A stretch of DNA of 5,013 nucleotides from Deltaproteobacteria bacterium (GTDB lineage Bacteria > Desulfobacterota > Desulfarculia > Desulfarculales > Desulfarculaceae): contig JAKAGJ010000226.1 of the NCBI GenBank assembly GCA_021815655.1, positions 1 through 5,013 on the forward strand, written 5' to 3'. The position numbers and the translations under genes are program-made. The number at the start of each line of letters is the position of its first letter. Position 1 is the first letter of the stretch. Under the pieces are notes generated by a model that worked only from the letters and a program-made list of their open reading frames with translations, had not been told where the DNA came from and searched no databases. Positions 1 through 5,013 of this stretch are shown piece by piece.

Positions 1-265
1 GGATGGAAAAGGCGTCAAGGAGGCCGCTGTTCATGGCCGTGCCCACCATGACCCGGGGGTCGGCCACGGCCATGGGCAGCTCGGCCAGGGCGGGGTCGAT
101 GCCGCCGGTCTCAAAGAAGACATGCGCCCGGGGCGCGTGAATGCGCCGGGCCACCGTGGCCGCCAGCATGGACAGCCCCGTGCCGGCAAACAGGATGTCA
201 CCGTCGCTGACCAGGCGGCCGGCGGCCAGGGCCATCATTTCCTTGTCCGTATAGGCTTGGCTCAT
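1..265 (-). CDS. CoA-transferase beta subunit, glutaconate CoA-transferase (GctB) type, C-terminus cut by window edge
   Basis: This would be the second subunit of a heterodimeric class I CoA-transferase, which moves CoA from a donor acyl-CoA to a free carboxylic acid in the cytoplasm. Only the first 88 residues are visible; the frame is open to base 1, and family members are usually about 260 residues. From memory, the N-terminus aligns closely with Acidaminococcus fermentans GctB: TDKEM (6-10), GTGLS (28-32), then VARRIHAP and FFETGGID (50-57). Glu52 falls on the catalytic glutamate of GctB (Glu54), which forms the glutamyl-CoA intermediate, so the site looks active. The ATG at 263-265 has AGGGGGG (271-277) five bases upstream, overlapping the stop of the alpha gene 10 bp away, which suggests translational coupling. 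Family call is secure; the acyl substrate is unknown. The related steroid-ring hydrolase IpdB is an alternative, but the retained glutamate favours a transferase. Confidence 0.9.
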   Translation of the reverse strand, partial: MSQAYTDKEMMALAAGRLVSDGDILFAGTGLSMLAATVARRIHAPRAHVFFETGGIDPALAELPMAVADPRVMVGTAMNSGLLDAFSI

Positions 266-275
266 GGTTGCCCCC

Positions 276-1256
276 CTAGCGCCGGTCCAGGCCGGGCGCG
301 TATCCCACCTGGGTGTTGGCCTTGATGTTCATCAGGTCGCTGCTGCCCACCTTGGCCAGGTAGGCCTCCTGGTCGGGCAGGTCCAGCACCCACTCCCGCA
401 GGTAGCGTTGGAAGGCCTGGTCGTCGCTGGCCTGCTGGCGGTAGAAGTTCAGATGACGGGGGTCGTAGTCATAAAAGAAATGGCAGGCCGTGGGGTGGGC
501 GCCGTAGGCCACGGGCACCACGGCGTCCACCAGGAAGGGCGGCAGGGAGTTCTGGTCCGGGTCTTGACGCAAAAATCCCTGGGGCACCACCTCCTCGCAG
601 GTGACGATGACCCGGCTGGCGGCGCGGGCCTCCTCCAGGTCCAGGAAGGTCAGCCCCTTGATGCGCACGGTGCCGTCCGAGCCTGCGTACTGCGCGTGGA
701 TAAGAGTGACGTCGGGGGTCAGCGCCGGAAGGAGCACCACCTGCTCGCCGTCAGGGTTGAAGGGGTTGGGGCTGAGCAGGGCCTTGTGGGGCGGTATTTT
801 GCCATGGCCGCGCAGCTCGGGGCCGAAGCCCCATTTGTTCAGCACGTCGGTTTCAAAGCCCGAGCGGCAGGCCATGAAGGGCAGATTCAAGGCCCCGGCC
901 AGAAAGCGCAGGCTCATGTGCAGGTTGGAGTAGTCCTCCACCTTGACCTGGCCCTCCTGCGCCGCCTTGCGGAAGCGGATGCCCGTGGGCGCGAAGCGCC
1001 CGGTGCCGCCGTAGGCCAGCTCCAGGCGGCTGACGCACCCGGCGCCCACCATGAGGTCCATGGCCTGGCCCTGGGAATGCATCACCAGATGCAGGTCCTT
1101 CTTGCCCTGGCGGATGATCTCGCGGGCGATGGCCATGGGGTTGCGGCTGACCGTGAAGCCGCCCAGGGCGATCATGTCACCGTCATTTATGAAGCGCCGC
1201 ACCGCCTCGGCGGCGCTCATCACCTTGCTCTCCTGCGGTTGTGCCTGTTGATCCAT
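276..1256 (-). CDS. CoA-transferase alpha subunit, glutaconate CoA-transferase (GctA) type
   Basis: The alpha subunit pairs with the adjacent beta subunit to form the CoA-transferase. Its 326 residues match the roughly 320 of A. fermentans GctA, and recalled family blocks recur in order: GDMIALGGFT (26-35), RFRKAA (94-99) with VEDYS (106-110), NPFNP (164-168), IHAQ (186-189) with DGTVRI (194-199), VTCEE (218-222), VDAVV (243-247) with YGAHP (251-255), and REWVLDL (287-293) with YLAKVG (299-304). No truncation or frameshift is visible. The annotated ATG has AGAGAGG (1267-1273) 10 bases upstream. An in-frame ATG at residue 13 (1218-1220) has a cleaner AGGAG (1230-1234) nine bases upstream, so the first 12 residues are uncertain; however, ESKVM (9-13) resembles the SKVM start of GctA, so translation probably begins at or before residue 9. 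It lies 51 bp downstream of the IclR gene. Substrate is not determinable: glutaconate, 3-oxoadipate-like acids or other carboxylates are possible. Confidence 0.93.
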   Translation of the reverse strand: MDQQAQPQESKVMSAAEAVRRFINDGDMIALGGFTVSRNPMAIAREIIRQGKKDLHLVMHSQGQAMDLMVGAGCVSRLELAYGGTGRFAPTGIRFRKAAQEGQVKVEDYSNLHMSLRFLAGALNLPFMACRSGFETDVLNKWGFGPELRGHGKIPPHKALLSPNPFNPDGEQVVLLPALTPDVTLIHAQYAGSDGTVRIKGLTFLDLEEARAASRVIVTCEEVVPQGFLRQDPDQNSLPPFLVDAVVPVAYGAHPTACHFFYDYDPRHLNFYRQQASDDQAFQRYLREWVLDLPDQEAYLAKVGSSDLMNIKANTQVGYAPGLDRR

Positions 1257-1307
1257 GCGGGGTGATCCTCTCTAGCGCTATTGCGGGCGCCGGCTTGGGG
1301 CCGAAGG
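1257..1307 (-). other. Short gap between the IclR gene and the CoA-transferase alpha gene
   Basis: This 51-bp gap carries the AGAGAGG ribosome binding site (1267-1273) and a perfect 8-bp palindrome TAGCGCTA (1273-1280). No promoter with recognisable -35 and -10 boxes and no terminator hairpin with a T-run was seen, so the CoA-transferase genes are probably transcribed together with the regulator gene. Confidence 0.4.
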
Positions 1308-2120
1308 TCAGTCGATCTCCTCGGCCAGGCCCAGGGGTATGGACGGATAGGGTCCGCCGTAGCCCATGACCGCGCTGAGCCGGCGGCCCTCGGCCAGGAG
1401 CATGTGGGTAAGCTCCTGGCGGCGGGCCTGGTCGCACAATTCGGCGTACATGGAGACGTTCACCGCCGCCAGCACCCGGGGACGGCCGTCGAGGATGGGC
1501 ACGGCGGCGGAGTAGAGCACCTGGGAAGACTCGCGGTCGCTCATGGCGTAGCCGCGCGCCCTGGTGGCCATGAGCTCCCGCCACAGCTCATCGGGGTCGG
1601 TCAATGACAGGGGCGTATAGGGTATAAGGTCCATGGCGGCGATGCGCTGCTTGAGTTCGGCGTCGGGCAGGGCCGCCAGCAGCACCTTGCCCATGGAGGT
1701 GCAATGGGCAGGCAGGCTGGAGCCGGCGTGCACGTCGAACTTGTAGAAGGTCCCCACCTCGCGGCGATAAAGCACCACCAGTTCGCCGCCGTTGAGTATG
1801 CACAGGTTGACCGTGTGGCCGATGCGGTCGGAGAAGGCGCGTAAATCCTGGCGCACCATCTCGCGCAGCTCGTGGCCTTGCAGACAGGTGTAGCCCAGGG
1901 AAAGCAGCTTGGGGGCCAGATAGAATTCCTTGTGCCGGTTGCGCCCCAGGAAATTGAGCGCTACCAGGGTGTCGGTGAGTCGCTGCACGGCGGGTTTGTT
2001 CAGGCCCGTGGCCACGGCCAACTCGGTGAGCGTCAGGCGCGGCCTCTCGGGAGTGAAGGCCATGAGCACCCGCAGCCCGCGGTCCAGGGATTGGATGAAA
2101 TGATTGGTGGTGCGGGGCAC
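1308..2120 (-). CDS. IclR-family transcriptional regulator
   Basis: A cytoplasmic DNA-binding regulator of 270 residues, normal for the IclR family (about 250-280). Residues 9-68 form the winged helix-turn-helix, starting SLDRGLRVLMAF and including the helix pair in LTELAVATGLNKPAVQRL (31-48). Residues 84-252 form the effector-binding domain with the family signature LPAHCTSMGKVLLAAL (136-151). The pattern is close to the PcaR/PcaU branch, whose members control aromatic-acid catabolism, though ligand cannot be read from sequence. The start is GTG at 2118-2120: the next in-frame Met (residue 20) falls within the winged-helix domain, and an in-frame TAG lies ten codons upstream with no ATG between. 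A modest AAGAG sits eight bases before the GTG. It sits between the transporter and the CoA-transferase genes, in the same direction, so control of gctAB-like genes and itself is the natural inference; activator or repressor is unknown. Confidence 0.93.
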   Translation of the reverse strand: MPRTTNHFIQSLDRGLRVLMAFTPERPRLTLTELAVATGLNKPAVQRLTDTLVALNFLGRNRHKEFYLAPKLLSLGYTCLQGHELREMVRQDLRAFSDRIGHTVNLCILNGGELVVLYRREVGTFYKFDVHAGSSLPAHCTSMGKVLLAALPDAELKQRIAAMDLIPYTPLSLTDPDELWRELMATRARGYAMSDRESSQVLYSAAVPILDGRPRVLAAVNVSMYAELCDQARRQELTHMLLAEGRRLSAVMGYGGPYPSIPLGLAEEID

Positions 2121-2208
2121 TATAACGCTCTTAGTTATTAAATAATGCTATACGATATTAGTGACACAAATAAATCCCCCGCCCGCCGGGTAGTCAAGAA
2201 GAATCTGC
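2121..2208 (-). promoter_or_regulatory. AT-rich intergenic region, probable promoter/operator of the regulator and CoA-transferase genes
   Basis: This 88-bp gap between the transporter stop and the IclR start contains a sharp AT island: only 13 of the 55 bases at 2121-2175 are G or C, in an otherwise very GC-rich window. A weak sigma-70-like pair reads on the minus strand: TTGTGT (2164-2169), a 16-base spacer, then CATTAT (2142-2147). Symmetric elements overlap the -10: TTATT-A-AATAA (2135-2145), and an interrupted dyad TAAT-N4-TA-N4-ATTA (2143-2160). IclR proteins often bind palindromes over their own promoters, so these are operator candidates. No convincing hairpin plus T-run follows the transporter gene, so read-through from upstream cannot be excluded. 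The regulatory role is inferred; exact promoter elements are guesses. Confidence 0.5.
2135..2160. promoter_or_regulatory. Candidate operator dyads
   Basis: A perfect 5-bp inverted repeat with a one-base centre (TTATT at 2135-2139, AATAA at 2141-2145) overlaps a second, imperfect dyad with TAAT and ATTA ends (2143-2146 and 2157-2160). They lie 15-40 bp before the GTG of the IclR regulator, where an autoregulatory site would be expected. AT-rich sequence produces such short palindromes easily, so this is tentative. Confidence 0.25.
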
Positions 2209-3591
2209 CTACAAACTCGGTTTTTGTCCCAGCCCCTGGGAACGCGGCCCCCCGGCCGGCGGCAGGGCGGCGGCCAACCCGGCCAGGCCCTGGCCTTCGG
2301 CCCGCCCGCCTCGGGGCAGGCGCAGCGCCAGCAGGCAGGCCACCAGGTCCAGGGCCATGAAGCAGATGAAGGCCAGGTCATAGGACCCGGTGAGCTCGAA
2401 GCTCTGGCCCATGATGAGATAACCCAGCCCCTGGAAGGCCAGGAAGAAGACCAGCAGGCGGTAGACCCGCCAGAAACCGTCGCGGCCAAAGAGGTGGGCC
2501 GCCATGATGGGGAAGGTGGACATCACCCCGCCCATGGCGAAGCCGAAGATGATTATGAAGAGCCACATCCCGACCAGGCTGTCGGGCCAGAGTCCCAGGC
2601 CCAGGCCCAGGGCCTTGGCCGCCAGCAACGCGGCCACCACCTTGCGCGGCTCGGCCAGGTCGCAGAGCCAGCCCCACAGGAACTTGCCCGCCGTGGCCAG
2701 GGCCGCCGTACAGGCGGTGAGCAGCATGGCCTGGTGCCCGTCCAGTCCCAGGTCCTGGAAGCGCGGCGCCAACTGGTAGGCCACGCCCACGGCGCCCATC
2801 ATGGCCAGGCTGAAGACCGTCCCCACGATCCAGAAAGGGCCATGCCCCAACACCTGGCGCGGGGTCCACTGGTCGACGCCCGGCGGCGCCTGGCCCTCAT
2901 ACCCCGGTTCCACGGCCGGGGGGGCAGGCAGGCCGTCGGGCAAAAGCCCGCAGGACTCCGGCGAGATACGCACCACCCACCAGGCCAGGGGCGCCAGGCC
3001 GGCCACCAGTATCCCGATGGCCAAAAAAGCCGCCTCCAGGCTGAAGCTCTCCAGGATCAGCATGGCCAAATAGGGCAGCACCACCCCCGACACCGACATG
3101 CCCGCCGTGGCCAGGCCCAGGGCGCGGCCCCGGCCGGCCACGAACCAGTTGGTGACCACGGTATTGGCCACGATGCCGTTCATGGCCCCGTTGCCCAGGT
3201 AGAGCAGGGTGTAGAGGGCGTAGAAGGCGGTCAGGTCGCTCACGCGGCCCAGGAATATGAAGGCCAGGCTGCTGACCAAGGAGCCCAGGGCCATGAGAGA
3301 GCGCGGCCCCACGCGCAAAAACAGCGAGCCGTAGGCGAACTGGGCCAGGAGCCCCACGGCGAAGCCCAACATGGGCGCGGCGTTGACCTCCGCCCGCGTC
3401 CAGCCCCTGGCCTCGCACAAGGGCAGCAGAAAGGCGTTGAAGATGTAAAAGGTGGTGCCCGTGGAGAGCAGATTGGCCAAATGGGCCACCGCCACCACGT
3501 ACCACCCGTAGAAGACCCCGCCGCCCGGTGGCCGCCGGCGCCCCCGCCAGCCGCCAGCCCCCGGACCCGTCGAGGTAGCTAGCTGGGCCAA
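2209..3591 (-). CDS. Major facilitator superfamily transporter, monocarboxylate/oxalate-formate-antiporter-like
   Basis: An inner-membrane secondary carrier of 460 residues with the 6+6 helix plan of MFS proteins. Approximate helices: 31-58, 71-89, 97-115, 118-140, 157-180, 187-207, then a soluble loop (208-250), 252-275, 287-308, 317-335, 340-362, 375-397 and 403-424. FYGWYVV at the first helix and NWFVAGRGRALGLATAG (148-164) resemble the OFA/MCT-type carboxylate carriers. The loop 8-9 motif GKFLWGWLCDLAEPRK (302-317) is kept, but the loop 2-3 copy, GSLFLRVGPR (88-97), has Leu92 where the usual Asp lies. No ATG precedes helix 1. The TTG at 3589-3591 is the first start in the frame and overlaps the kinase gene by 13 bp, with no good Shine-Dalgarno, so coupled translation is likely and the N-terminus is uncertain. 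The neighbouring CoA-transferase suggests a carboxylate substrate; that is inference. Confidence 0.88.
   Translation of the reverse strand: MAQLATSTGPGAGGWRGRRRPPGGGVFYGWYVVAVAHLANLLSTGTTFYIFNAFLLPLCEARGWTRAEVNAAPMLGFAVGLLAQFAYGSLFLRVGPRSLMALGSLVSSLAFIFLGRVSDLTAFYALYTLLYLGNGAMNGIVANTVVTNWFVAGRGRALGLATAGMSVSGVVLPYLAMLILESFSLEAAFLAIGILVAGLAPLAWWVVRISPESCGLLPDGLPAPPAVEPGYEGQAPPGVDQWTPRQVLGHGPFWIVGTVFSLAMMGAVGVAYQLAPRFQDLGLDGHQAMLLTACTAALATAGKFLWGWLCDLAEPRKVVAALLAAKALGLGLGLWPDSLVGMWLFIIIFGFAMGGVMSTFPIMAAHLFGRDGFWRVYRLLVFFLAFQGLGYLIMGQSFELTGSYDLAFICFMALDLVACLLALRLPRGGRAEGQGLAGLAAALPPAGGPRSQGLGQKPSL
2594..2611. repeat. Three tandem CCCAGG hexamers inside the MFS gene
   Basis: Three perfect copies of CCCAGG (plus-strand sense) sit in the transporter gene, where they encode the alternating Leu-Gly run of helix 9 (about residues 328-334). 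This is a codon-level simple repeat in a GC-rich membrane gene and could be a slippage spot, since loss or gain of a unit would keep the frame. No other function is suggested. Confidence 0.6.
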
Positions 3592-4406
3592 CCCACGAAG
3601 GCCGTTACCCTGATGTCGTTCTGCACCGGCACCTCCCCGGCCAGGGAGGCGGCCAGTTGGCCGGCCTTCTGGCGCTCGGCCTCGGAGTGCAGATAGCCGC
3701 TGAGCACCAGGGCGCCCTGGGCCGAGAGCTTCACCTCCAGCACCTTGGAGCGCAGCATCTGCTTGCGCAAAACCGCCTCCACGCGCTTGCCCAGGGCCAT
3801 GAGCGCCAGCTGGCGGGCCACCTCCTCCAGGGGGTGCAGACGCACCACCTCGTCCACCAACCGCCTGACGACGCGCACCGCGCCGTCCAGGTCCAGGGAC
3901 TCGGTATTGAGCACCAGATTGTACAGCCCCCAGTCGCGCAGGTCGTGGTCGAAGATCTGGCGCACCAGGGCGCGGCGTTCGGCGTCATGGCGCTCCAGAT
4001 GGGCGCGGGCCTCCTCCGGGTCCAGGCCCAGTGTCTGGGACAGGCGCGCGGCCCGCACCCGGCTGGGGGCCACCACGCGGGCGCGCACCACCTGGGGTAC
4101 GTCCTTGAGCACCACCTGGGCGCCACGGCCGATGATGACGGTCTGGCGCCGGCTGGCCAGCTCCAGGATCACCGCCGCGTAGAGGCTCATGTAGACCGGC
4201 TGGGCGAAGAACAGGCGCTCCAGGAGCCCCAGGCCCTTCTCCTGCTCCAGGTCCTTGAGCGCGCCGGCGAAATCGGGGTCATAGCTGACCGCCAGCTGGT
4301 GCATCTCCTGGGGGGTGACCAGGTGATAGCCCAGGTCCGAGGCCAGCTCGCGGGCCATCTCGTCGCCCAGGCTGCCCACCTGACGGGATATGGTAACAAC
4401 CGCCAT
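3579..4406 (-). CDS. Cytidylate-kinase-like protein with C-terminal BON-like domain
   Basis: Residues 1-200 resemble the cytidylate-kinase-like family (AAK6, Pfam PF13189): TISRQVGSLGDEMARELA (5-22) as a P-loop-like start without the usual Lys, TVIIGRGAQVVL (89-100), the VVAPSRVRAARL block (111-122), and YNLVLNTESL (162-171). Residues about 208-268 look like a BON domain: a helix VEAVLRKQ, the strand pattern LEVKLSAQGALVLSGYLHS (223-241), then helix AERQKAGQLAASLAG and the closing VPVQNDIRV. There is no signal peptide or membrane helix, so it should be cytoplasmic. Real nucleotide kinase activity is unproven, since this family is largely uncharacterised. The ATG at 4404-4406 has GGGAG (4414-4418) seven bases upstream. 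The gene lies 51 bp after the crotonase and overlaps the transporter by 13 bp, so it is probably co-transcribed with both. It is not an obvious member of a catabolic pathway. Confidence 0.85.
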   Translation of the reverse strand: MAVVTISRQVGSLGDEMARELASDLGYHLVTPQEMHQLAVSYDPDFAGALKDLEQEKGLGLLERLFFAQPVYMSLYAAVILELASRRQTVIIGRGAQVVLKDVPQVVRARVVAPSRVRAARLSQTLGLDPEEARAHLERHDAERRALVRQIFDHDLRDWGLYNLVLNTESLDLDGAVRVVRRLVDEVVRLHPLEEVARQLALMALGKRVEAVLRKQMLRSKVLEVKLSAQGALVLSGYLHSEAERQKAGQLAASLAGEVPVQNDIRVTAFVGWPS

Positions 4407-4413
4407 GGGTCTT

Positions 4414-4418
4414 CTCCC
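4414..4418 (-). promoter_or_regulatory. Ribosome binding site of the kinase-BON gene
   Basis: On the minus strand this reads GGGAG, seven bases before the ATG at 4404-4406. It begins only one base after the end of the strong hairpin at 4420-4450, which makes it notable because folding, or ribosome loading, could influence access to the site. Confidence 0.6.
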
Positions 4419-4419
4419 G

Positions 4420-4450
4420 GCCCGCGCGCGGCCTTTAAGCCGCGCCGGGC
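4420..4450 (-). other. Strong intercistronic RNA hairpin between the crotonase and kinase genes
   Basis: Arms at 4439-4450 (12 bases) and 4420-4432 (13 bases) pair over 12 G-C base pairs with a single bulged G and a six-base loop (TTAAAG on the minus strand). It lies in the 51-bp gap, starting 7 bases after the crotonase stop. It has no following T-run, the next bases being GGGAGAAGACCC, so it is a poor intrinsic terminator. It could instead act as a 3'-end stabiliser of the upstream message, a processing site, or a modulator of translation of the kinase. The fold is seen directly; its role is inference. Confidence 0.6.
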
Positions 4451-4457
4451 TTATGAG

Positions 4458-5013
4458 CTATTCGCCCTTGTATTGCGGGGGTCTCTTTTCAATGAAGGAC
4501 CGGGCGCCCTCCTTCATGTCCTGGGAGGCCGTGAGGCTGGCCCACCAATCCGACTCCAGCTCCAGCCCCTCGGCCAGACTCAGGTCGCGGACGCGGTTGA
4601 GCACCCGCTTGGCCGCGGCCACGCCCAAGGGTCCCTTGCCGGCGATGGCCTGGGCCAGGGTCAGGGCCGCCTCCAGGGCCTGACCCTTGGGCACCACCTT
4701 CTCCACCAGGCCATAGCGCAGGGCCTCCTCGGCGCTAATCATGGCCCCGCTGTACACCAGCTCCTTGAGCCGGCCCAAGGGCAGGTGGTGCAGGGCGCGG
4801 CAACAGCCGCCGTTGCCTGGGAAGACCGAAAGATTCACCTCCGGGAAGCCCAACTTGGCGCCTTCCTCGGCGTAGCGAATGTCGCACGCCAGGGCCAACT
4901 CCAGCCCCGCGCCCAGGCAATAGCCGTGCACGGCGGCGATCACCGGCCACTCGAAGCGCTCCACTTGGCCGAAGATCTGGTGGCTGCGCATCAGCCGCCG
5001 CTTGGCCGCCGGC
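4458..5013 (-). CDS. Enoyl-CoA hydratase/isomerase (crotonase family), N-terminus beyond window edge
   Basis: A cytoplasmic crotonase-fold enzyme that would hydrate or isomerise an acyl-CoA. The 184 visible residues are the C-terminal part of a protein usually about 260 long, so roughly 75 residues, including the first oxyanion-hole segment, are off the right edge; the Met at 4989-4991 is internal. Visible family blocks are PVIAAVHGYCLGAGLELALACDIRYA (residues 23-48 of the visible part, starting PVIAAVHG), LGFPEVNLS (54-62), PGNGG (65-69) and the typical tail EKRPPQYKG. Glu38 and Glu58 are 20 residues apart and match the catalytic pair Glu144/Glu164 of rat mitochondrial enoyl-CoA hydratase, so true hydratase chemistry is plausible. 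The usual Thr-Gln after PGxGG is replaced by Cys-Cys. It is the first gene of the visible transcription unit. The exact substrate is unknown, and other crotonase activities remain possible. Confidence 0.92.
   Translation of the reverse strand, partial: PAAKRRLMRSHQIFGQVERFEWPVIAAVHGYCLGAGLELALACDIRYAEEGAKLGFPEVNLSVFPGNGGCCRALHHLPLGRLKELVYSGAMISAEEALRYGLVEKVVPKGQALEAALTLAQAIAGKGPLGVAAAKRVLNRVRDLSLAEGLELESDWWASLTASQDMKEGARSFIEKRPPQYKGE

Noticed and set aside
264..1265. A 333-residue open frame on the plus strand opposite the CoA-transferase alpha gene
   Set aside because: It mirrors a well-recognised gene; its composition (rich in His, Gln, Gly, Val and Ala) has no family pattern, and high third-position GC removes antisense stops.
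1273..1280. Perfect palindrome TAGCGCTA upstream of the CoA-transferase alpha gene as an operator
   Set aside because: Eight bases is too short to stand out in 5 kb, and no second copy or promoter context supports it.
1274..1283. AGCGCTATTG here resembles AGCGTTATAG (minus strand, 2120-2129) before the IclR gene, a possible shared regulator site
   Set aside because: Eight of ten matches over two sites is within chance for a window of this size.
2171..2195. GC-rich stretch followed by T-rich sequence on the minus strand after the transporter stop, considered as a terminator
   Set aside because: The GC-rich part (CCCGGCGGGCGGGGG) cannot form a stem with a workable loop.
2224..3582. A 452-residue open frame on the plus strand opposite the transporter gene
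   Set aside because: It is extremely rich in Gln, Gly, His and Ala with no domain pattern, as expected for the antisense of a GC-rich membrane-protein gene.
4420..4450. Hairpin as an intrinsic terminator for the crotonase gene
   Set aside because: Neither strand has a T-run after the stem, and the next gene's ribosome site follows at once.

Overview
The window is a compact block of bacterial genes, all read from the minus strand, so transcription runs from base 5013 towards base 1. G+C is very high (about two thirds by eye), with strong G/C preference at third codon positions. That same bias opens long shadow frames on the plus strand. The organism is probably a high-GC Gram-negative bacterium. 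A cytidylate-kinase-like protein next to a glutaconate-type CoA-transferase and a crotonase would suit an anaerobic Desulfobacterota-like (deltaproteobacterial) genome, but that placement is inference from gene content, not proof.

Layout in transcription order: (1) an enoyl-CoA hydratase/isomerase whose N-terminus lies beyond the right edge (4458-5013); (2) a 51-bp gap with a strong hairpin directly upstream of a Shine-Dalgarno sequence; (3) a cytidylate-kinase-like protein with a C-terminal BON-like domain (3579-4406); (4) a 12-TM major facilitator transporter that starts with TTG inside the end of the kinase gene (2209-3591); (5) an 88-bp gap, strikingly AT-rich over 2121-2175, which holds the best promoter/operator candidate in the window; (6) an IclR-family regulator with a GTG start (1308-2120); (7) a 51-bp gap; (8) the alpha subunit (276-1256) and (9), 10 bp further on, the beginning of the beta subunit (1-265, cut by the left edge) of a glutaconate-CoA-transferase-type enzyme.

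Read together, this looks like a catabolic locus for an organic acid. The MFS protein could move the acid across the membrane, the CoA-transferase would activate it using a donor acyl-CoA, the crotonase would hydrate or isomerise an unsaturated CoA intermediate, and the IclR protein would sense a pathway metabolite. The substrate cannot be read from the sequence. The kinase-BON protein does not fit this scheme and is the least expected component. No RNA gene, mobile element, CRISPR array or clear intrinsic terminator was seen.
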